Positions 32,681-42,403 are shown, counted from the stretch's first letter. The stretch is 64,000 bases of DNA from an uncultured SAR86 cluster bacterium (GCA_902562135.1 CACESE010000004.1:1-64000); one strand, 5' to 3'. Notes: a model not told the origin generated them from the letters alone. Made by a program: numbers and translations.

Positions 32681-33070
32681 ATGGGCAAATTACTTAACGC
32701 AACAGAAGGTCAAAAACTCAATAAATTTGAGGCAAGTTACATTGGTAAAATGGTTGCAATTGGAATCTATAAATTAGGTTTTAATGGCGATGATTTTGCT
32801 TTTCAAGAGAAAATGATTTTGGAATATATGCAAGAAACACATCCCGATAAAAAAATAGATAAATTTCAGACAAAACAAATTATTGATTATGCTAAGAGGA
32901 TGATAGAAATTGATGATTTTTTTGTAGAAGAAGTTATTAATAGAATATTGTATGTCTTTGAAAAAGCAAATAATCGCTTCAAGACTTCATTAACTGCTGA
33001 AGAAATAGAGTTTGTAAACTTCAAAAATAGACACCTGCCGAATTTGGATTTGTTTGATGAAAGAAATTAA
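32681..33070 (+). CDS. Hypothetical protein, 129 aa, predicted helical
   Basis: Open frame preceded by engB-direction genes and followed by a terminator-like hairpin. Confidence 0.6.
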   Translation: MGKLLNATEGQKLNKFEASYIGKMVAIGIYKLGFNGDDFAFQEKMILEYMQETHPDKKIDKFQTKQIIDYAKRMIEIDDFFVEEVINRILYVFEKANNRFKTSLTAEEIEFVNFKNRHLPNLDLFDERN

Positions 33071-33073
33071 AAC

Positions 33074-33112
33074 CCTTAAATTAGAAGGTTTAAATTTTTT
33101 TGAGTTGAAAAT
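33074..33112 (+). terminator. Candidate intrinsic terminator for the upstream + strand gene (weak stem)
   Basis: AAACC...GGTTT followed by AAATTTTTTT in 33070-33112; short stem. Confidence 0.4.
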
Positions 33113-33131
33113 ATATTTATTTATTCTAAGT

Positions 33132-33164
33132 GCCCATTGATTTATAAAGGGGAGATCAATGGGC
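33132..33164. other. Perfect 10-bp stem-loop in polA/engB-side intergenic region
   Basis: GCCCATTGAT (33132-33141) and ATCAATGGGC (33155-33164), loop 13 nt. Confidence 0.7.
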
Positions 33165-33235
33165 TTAAGGAGAGAGTTTCCTTATTTCTTAGGAGAATGC
33201 TTTTTAGACAGAAGAGGTTTTAAAAAGTTCGTAAT

Positions 33236-35980
33236 TTAATGGGCTTCGCCCCAATTATCTGCAATGCCGCTTTCTACTTCTAACGGTACCTTTAGTGAAG
33301 CTGCGTTTTGCATCAATTGAGAAATTTCTTTTTCCACCATCGACACATCTTTTTCCGGCACTTCTAAAATTACTTCGTCGTGTACTTGCAGAATCATTTT
33401 GGCTTTCACATTTTCTCGTTGCAACCATTCGTGAATAGAAATCATCGCCAACTTCATAATGTCTGCAGCCGTGCCTTGCATAGGTGCATTAATTGCCGCT
33501 CTTTCTGCACCTTGGCGTGTTCGACCACTGTAGATTCCTGGCAAATACAAACGCCTACCAAAAATTGTTTCGACAAAGCCTTTTTCTCTAGCTCTTTCTT
33601 TTGTTTGTTCCATATAAAGTTTTACGCCAGGGTATTTTGCAAAGTACGAGTCAATGTAATCTTGGGCAACCGTTCTTGGCAGTCCTAGTGCCTTTCCCAA
33701 ACCAAAAGCCGACATGCCATAAATTAACCCAAAATTTATAGCCTTGGCACTTCGCCTATCTTCATCGCTGGCCTCTTTCCCGGGCGCTGCAAAAACTTCT
33801 GAGGCTGTTGCTGTATGGATATCCTCACCGTTCTCAAAAGCTGAGATCATATTTTTATCCCCTGATAGATGCGCCATGATTCGCAACTCAATTTGCGAGT
33901 AATCGATCGCTAACAATTTATGCCCTTTGGGAGCAACAAAAGCTTTACGAATCATTCGACCTTCTTCAGTTTTAATTGGAATATTTTGTAAATTGGGATC
34001 AGCAGAAGACAATCTTCCAGTGGTGGTAACCGCCTGATGATAAGAAGTGTGAACTCTGCCAGTCGCTGGAGAAATTTGTTCTGGCAGTGAATCAGTATAA
34101 GTACTTTTTAGTTTTGCTAGAGTTCTATGCTCCAATAATATTTTAGGCAGCTCATAATCTCTCGCCAAGTCCTGCAACACCGACTCATCAGTGGAAGGTT
34201 GTCCGCCAGGAGTTTTCTTAATTACTGGCAAATCCATTTCATCAAAGAAGATAGCTCTTAGATCTTTGGTGGAAGCTAAATTGAATTCTTTGCCGGCTTC
34301 TTTGAAAGCTTTTTCTTCAAGACCATTGATGCGCTGACCTAAATTATTTGACTGAATTTTTAACTCATCAGCATTTACTAAAGCTCCGTTTTGCTCAACA
34401 TCTGATAACACAGGAATTAAAGGTAAATCTATGTCGGTTAAAACTTTTTCCAGTGATTTGGTTTTACTCAATTTCTCTTTTAAGACGTTATGACATCTTA
34501 ATGTAATGTCTGCATCTTCGGCAGCGTAATGTGTAGCTGTATCCAACTCAACATTGTCAAATGTAATTTGTTTTACGCCCTTCCCAGCGACGTCTTCGTA
34601 ACTTGTGGCGTCATAATTTAAATAGAATTTCGCAATTGCATCTAAATTATGTCTGGTTGCAGTGGAATCTAGAACGTAAGACATCAACATGCTGTCGCTT
34701 CCAATGTTGTCTAAATTTAAGCCATGTTGAGCTAAAACATTTCGATCAAACTTAATATGTTGGCCTACTACTGGCACTTTTTGCAGTAAGGGTTCAAGTT
34801 TTTTTAACACCAATTCTTTTTTTAACTGTTTTGGTGCATTCTCATAATTATGCCCCAGAGGAATATAAGCGCCTTCTCCTTCTTTTGCCGACAGTGAAAT
34901 GCCAACTAATTCTGCCGTTGTAAAATCCAACCCATCGGTTTCAGTATCTATCGCAATCAATTTAGCCTTGGTCAAACGCTTTATTAAAGAATCCAAATCT
35001 TTTTCGTTCAAAATACATTCGTAGTTAGCGTTAATGTTTTTTAGTTTGGGCGGTTCTTTCTTCAATACCTCTGGAGGTTCAATTGCTTTTCTCTTAGAAG
35101 CAGTCTTTTCAACTTTACTTTTTATAAGGGTCTTAAATTCAAGCTCAGTAAATAGATCATGGATTTTCTCCTCATCTCTTGGCGCCACCTGTAAATCTTC
35201 AATTCCAAAATCTAGAGCAACATCTTTTTTGATGGTAGTTAATTGTTTAGAAAGCTTTAATTGTTCAATTCCTTCTCTTAAGTATTCGCCTACTTTGCCT
35301 GAAATCTCATCAGCCGATTCAATTATGGCTTCCACCGTTTGATATTTTGTAAGCCAATTGACCGCTGTCTTTGGACCAACTTTATTGACGCCGGGAATAT
35401 TATCTGAAGTGTCGCCAACCAAAGCTAAGTAATCAATAATTTGATCTGGTCTCACTCCAAATTTTTTCATCACCCTGTCCTCATCGAGTAGTTCATTAGT
35501 CATGGTATTGACCAAGGTGATATTTTTAGTGACTAATTGAGCTAAATCTTTATCGCCTGTCGAAACAACTGTTTTAATACCTTTGCTCTCAGCTTCAGTC
35601 GCCAAGGTGCCAATTACATCATCCGCTTCCACCCCATCAACAATGAAAAGTTTCAAGCCAAGCGCTCTACAGATGTCATGAATGGGTTGAATTTGTGGAC
35701 GTAAATCGTCTGGCATTGGAGGCCGATTGGCTTTGTATTCGCTGTACATTTCATTACGGAACGTTTCGCCTTTCGCGTCAAATATCATCCCGACCGGGCT
35801 GTTGGGATGATCCTCTAGAATTCTCATGACCATGGTTGTCACTCCGCGAACAGCGCCCGTGGGTTGACCAGAAGAGGTGGTTAGAGGCGGCAACGCATGA
35901 TATGCACGATAAATATATGATGAGCCATCCACTAAAATGACGGAATCGTTGTCAGTGATACTTTCTGGTTTAGCCATCAA
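33236..35980 (-). CDS. polA: DNA polymerase I (5' nuclease, 3'-5' exo and polymerase domains)
   Basis: 914 aa; VDGSSYIYRAYHALP, IAIDTETDGLD, AIDYSQIELRIMAHLSGD, LQVHDEVILEVP. Confidence 0.98.
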   Translation of the reverse strand: MMAKPESITDNDSVILVDGSSYIYRAYHALPPLTTSSGQPTGAVRGVTTMVMRILEDHPNSPVGMIFDAKGETFRNEMYSEYKANRPPMPDDLRPQIQPIHDICRALGLKLFIVDGVEADDVIGTLATEAESKGIKTVVSTGDKDLAQLVTKNITLVNTMTNELLDEDRVMKKFGVRPDQIIDYLALVGDTSDNIPGVNKVGPKTAVNWLTKYQTVEAIIESADEISGKVGEYLREGIEQLKLSKQLTTIKKDVALDFGIEDLQVAPRDEEKIHDLFTELEFKTLIKSKVEKTASKRKAIEPPEVLKKEPPKLKNINANYECILNEKDLDSLIKRLTKAKLIAIDTETDGLDFTTAELVGISLSAKEGEGAYIPLGHNYENAPKQLKKELVLKKLEPLLQKVPVVGQHIKFDRNVLAQHGLNLDNIGSDSMLMSYVLDSTATRHNLDAIAKFYLNYDATSYEDVAGKGVKQITFDNVELDTATHYAAEDADITLRCHNVLKEKLSKTKSLEKVLTDIDLPLIPVLSDVEQNGALVNADELKIQSNNLGQRINGLEEKAFKEAGKEFNLASTKDLRAIFFDEMDLPVIKKTPGGQPSTDESVLQDLARDYELPKILLEHRTLAKLKSTYTDSLPEQISPATGRVHTSYHQAVTTTGRLSSADPNLQNIPIKTEEGRMIRKAFVAPKGHKLLAIDYSQIELRIMAHLSGDKNMISAFENGEDIHTATASEVFAAPGKEASDEDRRSAKAINFGLIYGMSAFGLGKALGLPRTVAQDYIDSYFAKYPGVKLYMEQTKERAREKGFVETIFGRRLYLPGIYSGRTRQGAERAAINAPMQGTAADIMKLAMISIHEWLQRENVKAKMILQVHDEVILEVPEKDVSMVEKEISQLMQNAASLKVPLEVESGIADNWGEAH

Positions 35981-36028
35981 TACATTTAATAAGTGATTCG
36001 TTATAATTTAATTAAGTTTATTAGACCT

Positions 36029-36541
36029 ATGCCAAAAGTTCTAACTCAGATTGCATTTTTTTTCTTCGGCACTCGCAAAAGAATCCTTGGGTCAATTTTC
36101 TCGGCTTGCATCTACTTATTAGCGTTTGCTTTTTACATGGAGTATCAATTAGGACTTGAACCTTGTCCTATGTGTATTGTCCAAAGAATAGCTATTGCAT
36201 TTGTAGCTTTAATCGCCTTGATCGCAATCATTCATCATAAAAGGCTTAACTGGTATTTCAGCTTAATTACGTTTTTCACACTTGCTGCAGCAACTTCGGC
36301 GACGAGACATCTTTACATTCAATCTTTACCATTAGATCAAATTCCATCCTGTGGGCCCGACTTAGAGTACCTGATTAGATTTTCTTATTTTGGCGATGCA
36401 CTCAGAATGCTATTCATCGGTGATGGCAACTGTGCTGAAGTAGTGTGGAGTCTCTTAGGAATTTCTATTCCAGGCTGGGTGCTGATCGCTTGTATACAAA
36501 TATTATTAATGTCTGCTTTGTTTTTTAAAGTGAAAGTTTAG
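36029..36541 (+). CDS. dsbB: Disulfide bond formation protein DsbB
   Basis: LEPCPMCIVQRIA (CxxC) and second Cys pair (SCGPD / NCAEV); four TM segments. Start at MPKVLTQ. Confidence 0.92.
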   Translation: MPKVLTQIAFFFFGTRKRILGSIFSACIYLLAFAFYMEYQLGLEPCPMCIVQRIAIAFVALIALIAIIHHKRLNWYFSLITFFTLAAATSATRHLYIQSLPLDQIPSCGPDLEYLIRFSYFGDALRMLFIGDGNCAEVVWSLLGISIPGWVLIACIQILLMSALFFKVKV

Positions 36542-36543
36542 GA

Positions 36544-37110
36544 CTATTGAATTAAATTTAAACATTCCAATTGAGCTTTTTGCAGAGCTTCTTCAAAACC
36601 ATCCAAGTCCCAAGTATTTTTCGGAATGTCGTAATACTCAGTAATTTCAGTTCTTATCTTTTTATTATTTTCATAATCATAGAAAGCCAAAAGCTCTAAA
36701 TAAATTTTATCGTTGTCTTTATGAAAATCTATTAAATCTTGTACTCTATTCGCGCTGACACCAAATATTGTGCTTTTTCCAAGTAAAAAATTACTCGTGT
36801 ATTCTATAGTCATAAGAAAATTTATTTGTTCATCCCCTTTTTTTGTTTTGGTCAGCACATATTTTGAAGGAAGATTACGATATTTTTCTTTTGCATTGTC
36901 CACAACTGCATAATTCGATATGTACTGTCTGGCGATATTACATGACTCTTTTGATTTGGCGTCAAAAATAATTCTGTAGCTGTCACCGTGCATTATATTT
37001 CCTGGACTTGACAGCAGAACAGATCCGCTAGAAACGTCAATTTCCCATTTACTGGCTAATAAAGACGAAGAAATTATTAATAAAGAAATAATAGATAATT
37101 TTAATTTCAT
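36544..37110 (-). CDS. Secreted hypothetical protein
   Basis: MKLKLSIISLLIISSSLLASK signal peptide; two Cys; start chosen at MKLKLS. Confidence 0.65.
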   Translation of the reverse strand: MKLKLSIISLLIISSSLLASKWEIDVSSGSVLLSSPGNIMHGDSYRIIFDAKSKESCNIARQYISNYAVVDNAKEKYRNLPSKYVLTKTKKGDEQINFLMTIEYTSNFLLGKSTIFGVSANRVQDLIDFHKDNDKIYLELLAFYDYENNKKIRTEITEYYDIPKNTWDLDGFEEALQKAQLECLNLIQ

Positions 37111-37214
37111 AAACTTACAGGAATATTGACTCAACTGTAGCTCTAAAAGTTTTATATTTTTTTCTTTTAAGGAAATTTAAACAAAAAATCACTAAAATGT
37201 GTCCCACTTAATAA

Positions 37215-38102
37215 ATGAATGCTTCAATTTTTGTATTAATTATTTCTTTTTTAACGCTTTGTTCGGTCATTTTCCTTTTATATAAACTTAAAGATAAAAA
37301 TATTCAAAAAGAAAATGAGCCGTCTTTATTAGAAACAAAGATAAATAGTTTCTCGGAAGAGATAAAAAAGATAAACGATGAACTAATCTCCGTAACGACT
37401 CCAATCAATGAATTGAATCGTTTTTTAGGCGGTAACGTCACCACCGGAAGATTAGGAGAGTGGAACTTAGAATCAATCGTTAAAGAAATTCTTCCTGATG
37501 GAAGTTACGAATTCCAAGCAAATATCAATCCAGAGAATCAAGATAGAGTGGATTGTGCAATCAAGACAGCAGATGGAATTATTATTCCAATCGATTCAAA
37601 ATTCTATGCCGGTCAGTACAAGCAATATCAAGAGGCTGGACAAGCAAACTTAAGAGCTAACATTTTAAGGGACTTAAGAACAACGATCTTAAGAGATGCG
37701 GACGACATCGCAACAAAATATCTTCGTCAAAATTCTACTTCAAATTATGCAGTGCTATATATCGCTTCTGAAAAATTAATAGATCTTGTTGATGAAATAG
37801 AGAATTTAAGACAAGACTGTCTTTCAGAAAAGAAAATACTAATTCAAGGACCCAATACTCTAGCTGCTTTTTTAGATACTATAAGAATTGGCCATCATTA
37901 TTTACAACTTAATGAGACAGCATCAAAAGTAGCCGAAGTTGTCAGAAGAATTAAATCTCAATTTGATAGCTTCGATAAAAGTACAGATGGAGTGTTAAAA
38001 AAATTAGATGCATCTGTGAAAGAAGTATCAGCTCTTCAAACAAGAATTAATGTTTTAGGAAGAGAGTTAAATAAAGGCAGTGAAGAGTTAAAGGACGAAT
38101 AA
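37215..38102 (+). CDS. rmuC: RmuC family DNA recombination protein (short form, 295 aa)
   Basis: N-terminal TM; GRLGEWNLESIVKEILPDGSYEFQANI, VDCAIKTADGIIIPIDSKF, ILIQGPNTLAAFLDTIRIG. Confidence 0.9.
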   Translation: MNASIFVLIISFLTLCSVIFLLYKLKDKNIQKENEPSLLETKINSFSEEIKKINDELISVTTPINELNRFLGGNVTTGRLGEWNLESIVKEILPDGSYEFQANINPENQDRVDCAIKTADGIIIPIDSKFYAGQYKQYQEAGQANLRANILRDLRTTILRDADDIATKYLRQNSTSNYAVLYIASEKLIDLVDEIENLRQDCLSEKKILIQGPNTLAAFLDTIRIGHHYLQLNETASKVAEVVRRIKSQFDSFDKSTDGVLKKLDASVKEVSALQTRINVLGRELNKGSEELKDE

Positions 38103-38107
38103 AAAAA

Positions 38108-38132
38108 GGGAGCAGATTGCTCCCTTTTTTTC
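38108..38132. terminator. Bidirectional intrinsic terminator between rmuC and convergent gene
   Basis: AAAAAAA-GGGAGCA-GAT-TGCTCCC-TTTTTTTCT. Confidence 0.92.
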
Positions 38133-38142
38133 TTTCAATATA

Positions 38143-38841
38143 TTAATCCCAAGCTTTAATTGGAGTAACTATCCCTCGTCTAACAATGGATCTATTTCTT
38201 CTCACCGAATTTTGGAATTCAGCAAAGTCGGCATTGTCCATATTCAATAGGTCTATAGTTGCCATTAAATTAGCCATATCGGTTCCGCCAATAAAAGCAA
38301 AGTGAGTGTACTCATCGCCTGCAACCACTCTTTCGACTCCGAAAGAGCTCGTCAACTGGCCGTTGGCCACCGCTGCATCAGTGAACTTCTTGTAAGCTTC
38401 TATATAAGAGGCCTCGTTTCTAACATTGATTTCAAATACAGCAAAGGCGGTGTCTTGAGTCCAGTCTCCAGCTTCGTAAACTGATTTCGCTAAAGTTTGT
38501 TCAGTAGGTACTGAAACCGCAGCAAGCTCAGTTAAGAAAGTTGCGTATTCAGGACAAGTGCTTAAGTTAGCAAATGTATCATTAAGCGCTTGCGCCCCTT
38601 GATAGGTGACAACAAATGTATGCGTTTGGGGCTCGTGTCCATTGAAGGCTTCGCCCATCAACGCAACCGAAAATGGAGCAGTTTGTCCACATTCAGATGC
38701 CATAAATTTATCCATCGCAGCGACTACCGCGGGAGGATTGCTAACAGTCATTCCAAAATAAGCATAGTAAAGATCATTGCCGTGATCGTCAGCAAAAGTA
38801 AAGCCGCTGAAAGCTAATAAAATTATTAATATTTTTTTCAT
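38143..38841 (-). CDS. Secreted two-domain protein (predicted tandem dimeric alpha/beta-barrel-like halves), paralog array member 1
   Basis: Signal peptide; halves each begin with YYAYFGMTVSNPPAVV / AFAVFEINVRNEASYIEAYKKF and end with F..F......R/V pattern. Confidence 0.65.
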   Translation of the reverse strand: MKKILIILLAFSGFTFADDHGNDLYYAYFGMTVSNPPAVVAAMDKFMASECGQTAPFSVALMGEAFNGHEPQTHTFVVTYQGAQALNDTFANLSTCPEYATFLTELAAVSVPTEQTLAKSVYEAGDWTQDTAFAVFEINVRNEASYIEAYKKFTDAAVANGQLTSSFGVERVVAGDEYTHFAFIGGTDMANLMATIDLLNMDNADFAEFQNSVRRNRSIVRRGIVTPIKAWD

Positions 38842-38859
38842 TGTGTTTTCCTTTAAAGA

Positions 38860-39561
38860 TTAATCAGCTGTGTAAATTTGCTCACAAACTTCGTAAGCAT
38901 CGTTAGCGACAGAGTCTTGTAATGCCACAAATGCATCATAAGCTCTGCCCCATTCAGCCCCTGCAAAATACTCGTCTACAAGTTTTCCAACAGCAGCTCC
39001 GTCTCTAGAGATTCCTCTAACCATCAACGTACCTACTTCATTAGGCCCACTTCCGATTGATTGCAGAATGCCAAGTTTAAAGTCGTGACCTGCAGCTTGA
39101 ATAGCCGACTCCAATGCAGTACCTGCAGCTAGATAAGCTGGCACATTTTCTGGAGAAACAACAACTCGAGTTGCTCTTTCGTACCCAGGATCTAGTTCAA
39201 ATCCTTTGATCGGTTTCCAATTAGCGCTATAAACAAGATCTCTTAAAGACTCGAGTCTTTTTGGCACATTATATGGGTCATATCCTTCTGATCCAGAGAG
39301 TTGTGCTTCAAAACTTGTGAATGCACTCCACACAAACATTTCACCAGGATAATTATGCCCTGAAGCGGTCACACATACACCGGCAGCAGTTGAACCTTGT
39401 GGTCCAAAAATTGCCTCAGCATTTGCTCTTAAAAACTCTGTGTACTCCGCAGGATTTTTTGCTTTCACATGAAATGAAGTGAAACTTCCCTCAGGTGCTT
39501 GTTGGGCAATCGCGCCAAAAGAAATGCCTAAGGTAGTGATTAAGATTAATATTTTTTTCAT
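38860..39561 (-). CDS. Secreted two-domain protein, paralog array member 2
   Basis: MKKILILITTLGISFGAIAQ signal; FTSFHVKAKNPAEYTEFLRANAEA...ATRVVVSPENVPAYLAAGTALESAIQAAG. Confidence 0.65.
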   Translation of the reverse strand: MKKILILITTLGISFGAIAQQAPEGSFTSFHVKAKNPAEYTEFLRANAEAIFGPQGSTAAGVCVTASGHNYPGEMFVWSAFTSFEAQLSGSEGYDPYNVPKRLESLRDLVYSANWKPIKGFELDPGYERATRVVVSPENVPAYLAAGTALESAIQAAGHDFKLGILQSIGSGPNEVGTLMVRGISRDGAAVGKLVDEYFAGAEWGRAYDAFVALQDSVANDAYEVCEQIYTAD

Positions 39562-39575
39562 ACTGCCTCCTTTCA

Positions 39576-40262
39576 TTATCTTACATAGACGACTTCACAG
39601 GTCATCATAAAACCTCTTTTGAGTTTTCTTAATTTAGGGAACTTCTCGCTTGCATCTATGTTCCAAGCTTCGTTTCTAGCATCAAGAAATTCTCCTAACC
39701 TAACAGATGTAGGCGCTTGAATGACTGCCATGACTTGGCCTGTGTAATCGCCAGTATTGATTAAAAACGCACCAAGCGTTACATCTTCGAAACCGTTAGC
39801 TTGAGCAGTTGCTTGATATGCTGCAATCTCTTGAATGTATCTTTGCGGATTCTTGGTGTAGACATTTATGTTGTAATTTGCGTAAGTCATGCCTACTTCA
39901 ACCCCTTCAGCTACTGGCGTTAACGCCGAGTAATGATCTATTGAAGAAACTGTTCTTTTGTCAGCAATTTTTGCTATTTCAGCAGCAACTTCAGGATCAT
40001 AATAATTTCCACTCAGTGAGTCTGCATGACTGTCATACAAACTGTAAAAATACATGTCGCCAAACTCCTCTGAACCACCACTAGGCAGGCAGACGCCAGC
40101 GCTAGCAGTATTAGAAGGAGGATTTGTAATTGGAGCGCTTGCTCTAGCCCACTCCATGTATCCCATTGGGTCAGCAGTATTTATTGTAAAAACATTCATA
40201 GCTGGAGCTGCAAATGCAGAACTGACTAAAAATGTAGATATAATTAATAGAATTTTTTTCAT
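39576..40262 (-). CDS. Secreted two-domain protein, paralog array member 3
   Basis: MKKILLIISTFLVSSAFA signal; MNVFTINTADPMGYMEWARA...ANYNINVYTKNPQRYIQEIAAYQATAQANG. Confidence 0.65.
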   Translation of the reverse strand: MKKILLIISTFLVSSAFAAPAMNVFTINTADPMGYMEWARASAPITNPPSNTASAGVCLPSGGSEEFGDMYFYSLYDSHADSLSGNYYDPEVAAEIAKIADKRTVSSIDHYSALTPVAEGVEVGMTYANYNINVYTKNPQRYIQEIAAYQATAQANGFEDVTLGAFLINTGDYTGQVMAVIQAPTSVRLGEFLDARNEAWNIDASEKFPKLRKLKRGFMMTCEVVYVR

Positions 40263-40348
40263 TTTTGTTCTCTCCTTAAAAAAATAAAAACGGACATCCA
40301 TTATCCACTAAAATAAGAAAAATTAAATGACTTACTTACATAGTTTCA

Positions 40349-40807
40349 ATGAATAAATTCTTAATATTTTTGTTTTTATTTTGCGCCTCAACCTTTTCCG
40401 TCTCGGAAGAGATCAAAATCTTAGAAGTCATAGATGGAGACACAGTATTAGCAGAATTTAAGGGCGAAAAGGTTAGAATCAGACTGTCAGAAATTGATGC
40501 TCCAGAATTAAATCAACCCTTCGGGAAAAGTGCAAAGTTGTGTTTAGCCGAATTAATCGATAACAATGAATATCTAGAATTCAATTTTGCAAACTTTGAC
40601 CGATACGGTCGTTCATTAGGATGGATCATGAAAAATGAGGAAAACTTAAATTATGAAATGATTAAAGAAGGATGTGCTTGGGTGTATGACCGTTATGTGG
40701 TTAACAAATCCATTTATAGTTTTCAAAAAAGTGCGCAATTAAAAAAACTTGGGCTTTGGAAACAGGATGATCCAATAAAACCTTGGGTGTGGAGAAGAAA
40801 TAATTAA
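40349..40807 (+). CDS. Secreted thermonuclease-like (SNase fold) nuclease
   Basis: VIDGDTVLAEFKGEKVRIRLSEIDAPELNQPFG, FDRYGRSLGWIM, GCAWVYDRYV; signal peptide. Confidence 0.92.
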   Translation: MNKFLIFLFLFCASTFSVSEEIKILEVIDGDTVLAEFKGEKVRIRLSEIDAPELNQPFGKSAKLCLAELIDNNEYLEFNFANFDRYGRSLGWIMKNEENLNYEMIKEGCAWVYDRYVVNKSIYSFQKSAQLKKLGLWKQDDPIKPWVWRRNN

Positions 40808-40810
40808 CAT

Positions 40811-42223
40811 ATGTCTAATTTAGATAACATTAACTTTAAAAACTCCTTTGGCGCTCTTTCTAATGAGTTTTATACCAAACAGAATTGGAGTCCTCTGCCC
40901 AAGGCGAAGTTAGTGAATTTTAACTATGACCTGGCAGAAGAATTGGGTTTGAAGAACGTTGACCCAAAAGCTTTAGTAAAAATTTTTAACGGTGAGATTT
41001 CTCTTGAAAATACCGATCCGCTCGCCATGGTCTATGCAGGACATCAATTTGGAAATTGGGTGCCACAATTAGGTGATGGTCGGGGAATATTGTTTGGACA
41101 AATAGAAACATCCAGCGGGTTAAAGGATTTACATATCAAAGGAGCAGGTAAAACACCTTATTCAAGATTTGGAGATGGTCGAGCCGTTCTCCGATCATCC
41201 ATTAGAGAGTATTTATGTGGCGAAGCAATGCACGGTTTAAAAATACCGTCGTCAAGATCATTAATAATATTTACTGGAGAAGAACCCGTCTTCCGAGAAA
41301 CTACTGAGCCAGGCGCCATGATAGTGAGATCGGCAAGTACGCACGTACGTTTTGGAAATTTTGAATACTTATGTCACAACGACAAAAAAGAACTTCTGCC
41401 TGAATTAATGACTCATGTAATTGAGGAATATTTTCCGGAATATAACGAACTAGCAAATAAATTTGAGTTATTTTTTGAATCGGTGGTGCGTAAAACTGCG
41501 GAACTTATAGCACATTGGCAAACTGTTGGCTTTGCTCACGGGGTTATGAATACCGATAATATGTCTATTCTGGGAGAAACCTTTGATTTTGGCCCTTTTG
41601 GTTTCTTGGAAAACTACCAACCAGATTACATTTGCAATCATTCAGATTATCAAGGGCGTTATGCTTTTAATAATCAACCAAACATTGGTCTTTGGAACTG
41701 CCAAGCTTTAGCAGCAGCCTTATCACCAATTATTGAAGAGACTGCTTTGAAAAAAGCTTTAGAAAGTTATCAAATCTATTTTTACAATCATTTCATTCAA
41801 TTATTTAGAAAAAAAATGGGTCTATTGAAAAAAGATCCCAAGGATTTCGAGCTCATTGAAGAAATTTTGGATTGGCTGATGAAAGAAAAAATTGATTACA
41901 CAAATTTCTTCAGAAATTTTAGTGATTTTATCCATGGCGATAATTTGTTTAGTTGGAAAGAAAAATTTCTTAATAGATTAGAGTTAGAAAAAATCTCTCG
42001 AAATCAACATGAAGATATAGTGAAGGCTAATAATCCAAAATTTATACTTAGAAATTATCTGGCCCAAGTCGCCATTGAAAAAGCAGAAAAAGATGACTTT
42101 TCAGAAGTAGATAATCTTTTAAAAATTTTAAAAGATCCTTTTTCTGAGCATGATGATTTTGAAGATTACGCTAGTGAATCACCTGAGTGGGGGAAAAATT
42201 TAGAGATTTCCTGCTCCTCTTAA
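40811..42223 (+). CDS. selO: SelO/YdiU pseudokinase-fold protein AMPylase
   Basis: YAGHQFGNWVPQLGDGRGILFG, HIKGAGKTPYSRFGDGRAVLRSSIREYLCGEAMHGL, FAHGVMNTDNMSILGETFDFGPFGF. Confidence 0.95.
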   Translation: MSNLDNINFKNSFGALSNEFYTKQNWSPLPKAKLVNFNYDLAEELGLKNVDPKALVKIFNGEISLENTDPLAMVYAGHQFGNWVPQLGDGRGILFGQIETSSGLKDLHIKGAGKTPYSRFGDGRAVLRSSIREYLCGEAMHGLKIPSSRSLIIFTGEEPVFRETTEPGAMIVRSASTHVRFGNFEYLCHNDKKELLPELMTHVIEEYFPEYNELANKFELFFESVVRKTAELIAHWQTVGFAHGVMNTDNMSILGETFDFGPFGFLENYQPDYICNHSDYQGRYAFNNQPNIGLWNCQALAAALSPIIEETALKKALESYQIYFYNHFIQLFRKKMGLLKKDPKDFELIEEILDWLMKEKIDYTNFFRNFSDFIHGDNLFSWKEKFLNRLELEKISRNQHEDIVKANNPKFILRNYLAQVAIEKAEKDDFSEVDNLLKILKDPFSEHDDFEDYASESPEWGKNLEISCSS

Positions 42224-42342
42224 GTTTTTCTAACACAATTACGACAAACTTTTTTTAAGCCCATCAGCCCATAACGATCTTTATCGAAAAAATAAAAAGG
42301 CAGCTCTTTTTTGCAATTCAAGCATTCTTTCTTATCTTTCAT
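42220..42342 (-). CDS. 40-aa zinc-ribbon-like microprotein (not in ORF track)
   Basis: Own translation: MKDKKECLNCKKELPFYFFDKDRYGLMGLKKVCRNCVRKT*; CxxC-x22-CxxC-like pair; convergent with selO, 4-nt overlap. Confidence 0.6.
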   Translation of the reverse strand: MKDKKECLNCKKELPFYFFDKDRYGLMGLKKVCRNCVRKT

Positions 42343-42403
42343 TCATTGAATTTAACAGATAATCAAAAAAAGAAATACAGCCTCGAGCTGGTATAAAACT
42401 TGT

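Noticed and set aside
33380-33688. 102-aa + strand ORF antisense to polA (also 35034-35342)
   Set aside because: Overlaps conserved polymerase/exonuclease coding sequence on the opposite strand; translation looks random.
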